Positions 59,536 to 64,000 of a DNA stretch of 64,000 nt are shown piece after piece (positions within the stretch are counted from its first letter, which is position 1; each line of letters starts with the position of its first letter). The position numbers and the translations under genes are program-made. Origin of the DNA: Planctomycetaceae bacterium (GTDB lineage Bacteria > Planctomycetota > Planctomycetia > Pirellulales > Thermoguttaceae); assembly GCA_021372005.1 (NCBI GenBank), contig JAJFVC010000094.1:1-64000 (forward strand), in the 5' to 3' direction. Under the pieces are notes generated by a model. The model saw nothing but the letters and a program-made list of their open reading frames with translations, was not told the DNA's origin and ran no database searches.

Positions 59536-60633
59536 TCAGATGCGAAGCCGCACGAACGCTGTCAGCCAGGTCTGATGCGAGGTGACTCGCACGCCGTTGG
59601 TCCACGATTGGTCGATGTCCAGCGGTTCGTTCACCCAGCGGTGAGTGCCGGTCGTGAAAATTTGGGTGTAATCGGCCTGAAAACCGACGCTGAGCCGCCG
59701 GTTGAGCATGGCCTCAAGGATCATTGCGATATGCCAGGCGTCGCCGGCGGTGCGTTCCATCGTGTACCGGTCGCCATCGCGGAGCAGATGGTGATCGATG
59801 TTGTATGCTTCGACATGTCCCCAGTCGCCTTGCAAGGTGATGGTGATGGGGGCCAGCACGCTCGACTCGTCGAACTTCGTGCGAATTTGACCGCCGAGGT
59901 AGCCGGTGTAGTACTGTTGGTTGAAACTGAGGACGTTGCCCGGCATGTAATACGGAGGATCGAGCCACTCGTTCTCGTATTTGACCTGCGTGCCGTCGTA
60001 GGTCATGATGTCGAACCGTTGCCAGCGAAAGCCGCCGATCGGCCAAAGCTGGATGGGCCAATCGAACGGCCGGTCCCAAATCAACAATTCCAGGTCAAGG
60101 TCGAGCATCTGGCCCTCGGTCCAACGCTCGTCGGCATAGCCGAGGTCGGTGAACGTTTTTTGGTCGGCCAGCCTCCAGTCGTAATCCTTCAGGTCGCCTT
60201 GGATGCCTTGTTGCGGCATCATCCACTCGAGGTGCATGGCCCAGTTGGGACGGTCGACGCCGACTTTCAGGCCCTGCCAACAGGAGTTGAGCGGAAACTT
60301 CAACCGGCTCACCGGCGTGTAAGCAGGCGTGATGCCGGGCGGGGTGCCGAACTCATACGCCGTCATGCTCTCGCAGAGTCCGCGGAATCGGTAGTCGATC
60401 GACCAGTAGCAGGGGCCGGGCGACGTGTTCCAAAACCGCGAGAACGGGTCCGTCCAACCTTCCCAAAGCCGCTCGGCTTCAGGGTGTTCGACGTAAGGAT
60501 CGCCGAAGTCCAACACGGGCAACTCGGCCGAAAAAGCCCGAGAACTGCTCGACGTCCAAGAGGTGAAAAACACCACCGCCGCCAGCGAGCCACACGCCAA
60601 GGCGCGGGCCGCTTCTCGAAAAAGCTGCCGCAT
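59536..60633 (-). CDS. omptin-like outer-membrane beta-barrel with conserved catalytic residues
   Basis: The protein has 365 residues. A signal peptide (MRQLFREAARALACGSLAAVVFF ... FSA) ends near residue 36. The mature part shows repeated amphipathic strands. QGDLKDYDWRLADQKTFTD aligns with the omptin segment GHMVDQDWMDSSNPGTWTD, placing Asp150 and Asp152 at the OmpT Asp83/Asp85 positions. AYNIDHHLLRD places Asp280 and His282 at the OmpT Asp210/His212 pair; the gap of 128 residues between the sites is close to the 125 in OmpT. LKVGVDRPNWAMHLEWMMP and YYTGYLGGQIRTKFD match other omptin strands. Omptins are outer-membrane proteases facing outward. Similarity is low, so activity is inferred, and substrate unknown. 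The C-terminus WLTAFVRLRI is a typical barrel end. Confidence 0.72.
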   Translation of the reverse strand: MRQLFREAARALACGSLAAVVFFTSWTSSSSRAFSAELPVLDFGDPYVEHPEAERLWEGWTDPFSRFWNTSPGPCYWSIDYRFRGLCESMTAYEFGTPPGITPAYTPVSRLKFPLNSCWQGLKVGVDRPNWAMHLEWMMPQQGIQGDLKDYDWRLADQKTFTDLGYADERWTEGQMLDLDLELLIWDRPFDWPIQLWPIGGFRWQRFDIMTYDGTQVKYENEWLDPPYYMPGNVLSFNQQYYTGYLGGQIRTKFDESSVLAPITITLQGDWGHVEAYNIDHHLLRDGDRYTMERTAGDAWHIAMILEAMLNRRLSVGFQADYTQIFTTGTHRWVNEPLDIDQSWTNGVRVTSHQTWLTAFVRLRI

Positions 60634-60833
60634 GACTCATTCCCCCCACGAGTCGTCGAGAGTCCTTTCGATCCAACGACGCTCTTTCATGGAGCTTCGT
60701 CGAACGACCTTGGGAACTTAAACTAGAATAGCCAGCCGTCGCAGCTTAACACCAAGAGGGGAAGGTGTGTAAAATGAGCTGAGCAGGAAAAGCCTGCGTG
60801 ACCATTGGATGGGATTGCTACCGACGGCGGGCT

Positions 60834-61913
60834 TCAGTTTTGGCTCGTTCCGCCGTCGCCGTTCTCTTTGTTCAGATACCGGCGCAGATAGCGAGCCCGT
60901 TCGATGTTGCGATCGGAGCTGTCCAGGTCGCCGCCGGTCATTTTTTGGAGATGGGCCGGCTGGGTGCGGAGAAACAACTCGTTGACGGCCGGGATGTTCA
61001 GGTCGCGGATCAGTCCGAGATTGATGCCCATCCGCACGCTTGACAACAGGTGCATCGTCTCTTCGGAGCTGATGGTTTGCGCGGTACGCAGGATGCCGTA
61101 GGCCCGGCTGACGCGGTCGTGCAGGTTCTCTTGGCTTTCTTTGACCAGAAAATCGCGGGCCTGACGCTCGTAGTCGACGATGACCGGCACGATGTCGCTC
61201 ACCTGGCGGATCAGCTCCGACTCGGTCCGGCCGAGGGTGATTTGGTTGCTGATCTGATAGAAATCGCCCATCGCCTGCGAACCTTCGCCATAGAGTCCGC
61301 GCACGGCCAGATTGATCTTTTGCAGGCTGCGGAACACGCGGTCGATCTGTCGGGTGATGACCAGGGCGGGCAGGTGCAGCATCACGCTCACGCGCATGCC
61401 CGTTCCAACGTTCGTCGGGCAGGCGGTCAGGTAGCCCAACCGATCGTGGAACGCGTAGGTCACTTTTTCTTCGATCAGGTCGTCGATTCGGTTGATGCGT
61501 TCCCAGACCTCGTCCAAGTTCAGACCGCTTTGCAGCGATTGGATGCGAAGATGGTCTTCCTCGTTGATCATCAGGCTGAATTTTTCGTTGCGGTCGATGG
61601 CCACGGCACGCTCGCCCTGGCCCTCGGCATGTTCGCGGCTGATCAAATGTCGCTCGACCAGCAACTGGCGATCCACCGTGTCCAACTGGGCCACGTTGAC
61701 ATACAGCACGTCGGTCTCGGCGGCAATGGCCAGAATGCGCTCGTGCAAGATGCCTTCGATGCGCAAACGATCTTGCGGCGTGGCCCGGCTGATAAACGGA
61801 AAATCGGCCAGGTTCCGCGCCAGACGGATGCGGCTGCTGATGACGATGTCGGCCTCGGGCCCGGCGCCTCGAAGCCACTCGCCGCTCGTGTTGGTCAGGT
61901 CGTCCAGTTGCAC
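60834..61913 (-). CDS. mcsB: protein-arginine kinase McsB
   Basis: The protein has 359 residues, matching Bacillus McsB (363). The phosphagen-kinase-like domain starts with IVISSRIRLARNLADFPFI, which contains ATP-binding Arg residues. RAVAIDRNEKFSLMINEEDHLRIQSLQSGLNLDEVW follows, then YLTACPTNVGTGMRVSVMLHLPAL, the conserved CPTNxGTG loop. The C-terminal helical domain ends with SSDRNIERARYLRRYLNKE, which carries the RxxRA-type phosphoarginine-sensing site. McsB phosphorylates arginines on misfolded proteins and marks them for ClpCP. The start is 4 bases after the mcsA stop. ctsR and clpC, its usual Firmicute neighbours, are absent from the window. Confidence 0.95.
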   Translation of the reverse strand: MQLDDLTNTSGEWLRGAGPEADIVISSRIRLARNLADFPFISRATPQDRLRIEGILHERILAIAAETDVLYVNVAQLDTVDRQLLVERHLISREHAEGQGERAVAIDRNEKFSLMINEEDHLRIQSLQSGLNLDEVWERINRIDDLIEEKVTYAFHDRLGYLTACPTNVGTGMRVSVMLHLPALVITRQIDRVFRSLQKINLAVRGLYGEGSQAMGDFYQISNQITLGRTESELIRQVSDIVPVIVDYERQARDFLVKESQENLHDRVSRAYGILRTAQTISSEETMHLLSSVRMGINLGLIRDLNIPAVNELFLRTQPAHLQKMTGGDLDSSDRNIERARYLRRYLNKENGDGGTSQN

Positions 61914-61917
61914 GGCG

Positions 61918-62424
61918 TCACTTCCCCTCTTGCTCGATGCGCTGAATTTCGTCTCTCAGTTCCGACGCGCGTTCATAGTTTTCGTCGTCGATGGATTCCT
62001 TCATTTCCCGTCGCAAACGGATCAGTTGGGTGCGAGTCTCGCTGCCCGAGGCTTGGCGTCGCGGCCGCTTGCCGACGTGTTCCGACTCGCCGTGGATGTT
62101 CAGGATCAACGGCTCCAGTTGGGTTTGGAAGCAGACGTAGTCGTGAGGGCAACCGAGCCGGCCTTGGCTGCGGAACTCGTAGAACGTGATGCCGCAGACC
62201 GGGCAGGCTTGCTGGTCCAGGTTGGCTAATTCCTCGGCCGTTTGTCCGATGGCCATCTGCTGGGCCAGCGCCGACGCCATGCCGCCGACGGCCGTCGGTT
62301 CGCTGGCCGACGCGGTCAGGTATTGTCGCGCGTGCTCTTCGCACAGATGCAGCTCTTGCGGCTTGCCGCCGGTCAGTTCGGTGATGTGAAACGTCGCCGG
62401 CTTATCGCATTGTTGGCACTTCAT
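61918..62424 (-). CDS. mcsA: McsB activator McsA (UVR-domain zinc protein)
   Basis: The protein has 168 residues. The N-terminal zinc finger is CQQCDKPATFHITE with LHLCEEHARQYL. A second is CPVCGITFYEFRSQGRLGCPHDYVCF. The C-terminal UVR helices (LIRLRREMKESIDDENYERASELRDEIQRIEQ, about 130-163) match those of UvrB and McsA. McsA binds and activates McsB. It is immediately upstream of mcsB, with a strong promoter and a GAAAGGG ribosome site before its ATG at 62424. The linker between the finger domains (about 40-70) is Ala- and Gln-rich. Confidence 0.93.
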   Translation of the reverse strand: MKCQQCDKPATFHITELTGGKPQELHLCEEHARQYLTASASEPTAVGGMASALAQQMAIGQTAEELANLDQQACPVCGITFYEFRSQGRLGCPHDYVCFQTQLEPLILNIHGESEHVGKRPRRQASGSETRTQLIRLRREMKESIDDENYERASELRDEIQRIEQEGK

Positions 62425-62451
62425 GGCGCGACCCTTTCTTTTTCCATAAGG

Positions 62452-62479
62452 ATTCTATCCATCCCCCCTTTGATGTCAA
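62452..62479 (-). promoter_or_regulatory. sigma-70-type promoter of mcsA-mcsB
   Basis: On the minus strand TTGACA (62474-62479, perfect) and TAGAAT (62452-62457, five of six) are 16 bases apart. The predicted start near 62445 lies about 20 bases before the mcsA ATG. No CtsR-like heptad operator is visible around it. Confidence 0.68.
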
Positions 62480-62571
62480 GGCGAACTCGGGGATCTAGGG
62501 GGAATTCTCGGACGTCGCGGGATGGGTGGTCCGGGATCGCAGAAAGGGACGAGACAGTGACGCCGAAAAGT

Positions 62572-63999
62572 TTAGACAGGCGGACAGTCTGGCTTGCGTC
62601 GCAACCCCACGGCTGCGCACACGACGCACGCCGTCAAGCAGACGCCGGCGAACCAATCGCCATGGGCCAGATACCAGCTCGCGCGGTGGTCGATGCGCGG
62701 CTCGGCCATCAACACCTGTCGGGCCCGTCGCGGTCCCTGGGCCCGGATACGGCCGTCGGCGTCGATCCACGCCGAAAAGCCCGTATTGGCGGCGATCAAC
62801 AACGGTTTGCGGCACTCGACCGCGCGAAAAACGCCGCAGGCCAGGTGCATGTCCAATTCGCTCGAGCCCCAAAACCAGCCGTCGTTGGTCAGATTGACCA
62901 AAAGATCCGGCTCGCACCCGTCGGCGATCAACTGGTTCACCTGCCGGCGGATCACGTGCGGCAGCACGGTTTCGTAGCAAATGTTCGGCGCGATGCGGAC
63001 GTCGCCCAACCGGAACGCCACGGCGCGTCGGCCCGGCATGGCGCTCACCGGCAGCGGCGTCAAGCGTTGCAGCCACGGAAACCATTGGGTCCCGGGCACG
63101 TACTCGCCGAACATCACCAGGTGCATTTTGTCGTAGCGACCCGACAGTCGACCGTCGCGGCTCACCATCGTCGCCGAGTTGAAAGAATGCATGCCCTGGC
63201 GATCGAACGTGTTGGCCTCGATGCCCAACAGCAGCGGTGCATCGAGCGATTGGGCCAGCGCGGCCATCGACTCTTGGGTTTGTTGCATGGCCTTTGGGAG
63301 CCATTGCGCAAACTCGGACTGCGTGCCCGGGAATTCTTGCGGCTTTTGAGCATCGGGACTAAACACGATCAACGAATCTAAAAACATCGACTCGGGCCAG
63401 ACCACGAGATCGACGGGGCGGTTTTTTTGGACGGCCTCGCGTGACAGGTCATAATATTCGCGGAAAATGCGTCCCCTCATGCCTGGATCGTAACGCATCT
63501 CGACGTCGATCGAGCCTTGGATCAATGCGATGTGCAGGCCCGGTCGACCGGCGTCGGCTCGCAGTTGCGCATGGCCGTACATCAACACGGCGGCCATCGC
63601 AACGGCGGCGACCAGCGGCGGCCAGAACGACCAGCGGCGATTGTCGTCGGGCAACATCCGAGCCAACGCTGCCGCGACCAGCATCACCAAAAAGCTGACG
63701 CCGTAGGCCCCGGCCCAGTCGCTTAACTGAATCAGCATGGTCCAACGATATTGCGTGTGGCCGAGGCTGCCCATCGTCATGCCGGTCAGCAGATGGGCCC
63801 GAGCCAGTTCGAGGCCGGTCCAGACGATTGGGGCGGCCAACACGACGGGCACACGGAGCCGATGGACCGCCACACGCGACAATCCGACAAACAGCGGCAC
63901 ATAAAACGCAAAGTAAAATGAAAGCGCGATCCAGCCGAGGCTGGTGGCCGGATGCGGCAATCGAAGCCAATGCAGCGCGCCGAGCCAAAACGCAAAACC
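62572..63999 (-). CDS. lnt: apolipoprotein N-acyltransferase, 5' end cut by window
   Basis: The frame runs out of the right edge (codons at 63961-63999 encode GFAFWLGALHWLRL, a typical first-helix segment), so the start is outside. Several membrane helices precede a carbon-nitrogen hydrolase domain. The catalytic Glu is in VVWPESMFLDSL, the Lys in GRYDKMHLVMFGEYVPG and the Cys in APNICYETVLPHVI, with NLTNDGWFWGSSELDMHL after it. A last membrane helix (GDWFAGVCLTACVVCAAVG) ends the protein. Lnt adds the third acyl chain to lipoproteins in the inner membrane, which fits the lipoprotein found at 3988. At least 475 residues are visible, near full length (about 510). Confidence 0.93.
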   Translation of the reverse strand, partial: GFAFWLGALHWLRLPHPATSLGWIALSFYFAFYVPLFVGLSRVAVHRLRVPVVLAAPIVWTGLELARAHLLTGMTMGSLGHTQYRWTMLIQLSDWAGAYGVSFLVMLVAAALARMLPDDNRRWSFWPPLVAAVAMAAVLMYGHAQLRADAGRPGLHIALIQGSIDVEMRYDPGMRGRIFREYYDLSREAVQKNRPVDLVVWPESMFLDSLIVFSPDAQKPQEFPGTQSEFAQWLPKAMQQTQESMAALAQSLDAPLLLGIEANTFDRQGMHSFNSATMVSRDGRLSGRYDKMHLVMFGEYVPGTQWFPWLQRLTPLPVSAMPGRRAVAFRLGDVRIAPNICYETVLPHVIRRQVNQLIADGCEPDLLVNLTNDGWFWGSSELDMHLACGVFRAVECRKPLLIAANTGFSAWIDADGRIRAQGPRRARQVLMAEPRIDHRASWYLAHGDWFAGVCLTACVVCAAVGLRRKPDCPPV

Positions 64000-64000
64000 G

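Overview
The window looks like a chromosomal segment of a planctomycete, probably of the Pirellulales type. The signs are lineage-typical families: a BBP7-family outer-membrane barrel, a giant surface protein whose N-terminus carries the planctomycete PLEERQLLS motif, a DUF4838 protein, tagaturonate/fructuronate epimerase, GH109-like Gfo/Idh proteins, a PduS/PduT pair, McsA/McsB, and many small lineage proteins. The genome is Gram-negative in build (Lnt, lipoproteins, outer-membrane barrels) and fairly GC-rich. The assignment rests on family recognition, not on a database search. I saw no rRNA, tRNA, CRISPR array, insertion sequence or prophage.

Layout. 1-4.2 kb: end of a QueD-like gene, a FliG-like protein lacking the torque domain, mutS, a small lipoprotein. 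4.4-15.6 kb: a carbohydrate island with a DUF4838 protein, then a GntR regulator, UxaE-like epimerase, sodium:solute symporter, secreted GH109-like enzyme and NagA-like deacetylase in one direction. It ends at a strong bidirectional terminator, followed by an opposing aminotransferase/Gfo-Idh pair. 16-27 kb: aroK and a prepilin-peptidase-like protein, a YhaN/YhaO-type SMC-like ATPase and degenerate Mre11-like pair, a TMTC-like membrane TPR protein carrying an inserted inverted repeat, an HD phosphohydrolase and an esterase-fold protein with an altered catalytic triad. 27-39 kb: one 10-kb gene for a surface protein with two zinc-protease motifs, then a BBP7 barrel.

39-52.5 kb: a single-chain fatty acyl-AMP ligase/ACP/alpha-oxoamine synthase, a zinc-ribbon protein, a LysE-type exporter, a pduT-pduS pair separated from any other microcompartment gene, a KimA-like APC transporter overlapping rlmN, and an mreB operon that has a coiled-coil membrane protein and a small membrane protein where mreC and mreD would usually be. 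52.5-64 kb: mainly housekeeping (nadB, pyrK, rpsT, coaD, mcsA-mcsB, lnt) plus TPR, PLP-enzyme and small membrane proteins, and an omptin-like outer-membrane barrel with its Asp/Asp/Asp-His residues in place.

The best candidates for under-described biology are the one-polypeptide acyl activation and alpha-oxoamine condensation enzyme (a plausible sphingoid-base or fatty aminoketone synthase), the orphan PduS-PduT electron-transfer pair, the omptin-like barrel, and the YhaN ATPase paired with a metallophosphoesterase that has lost several metal ligands. Several promoters of the form TTGACA-N16/18-TAnnnT can be read directly in front of genes.
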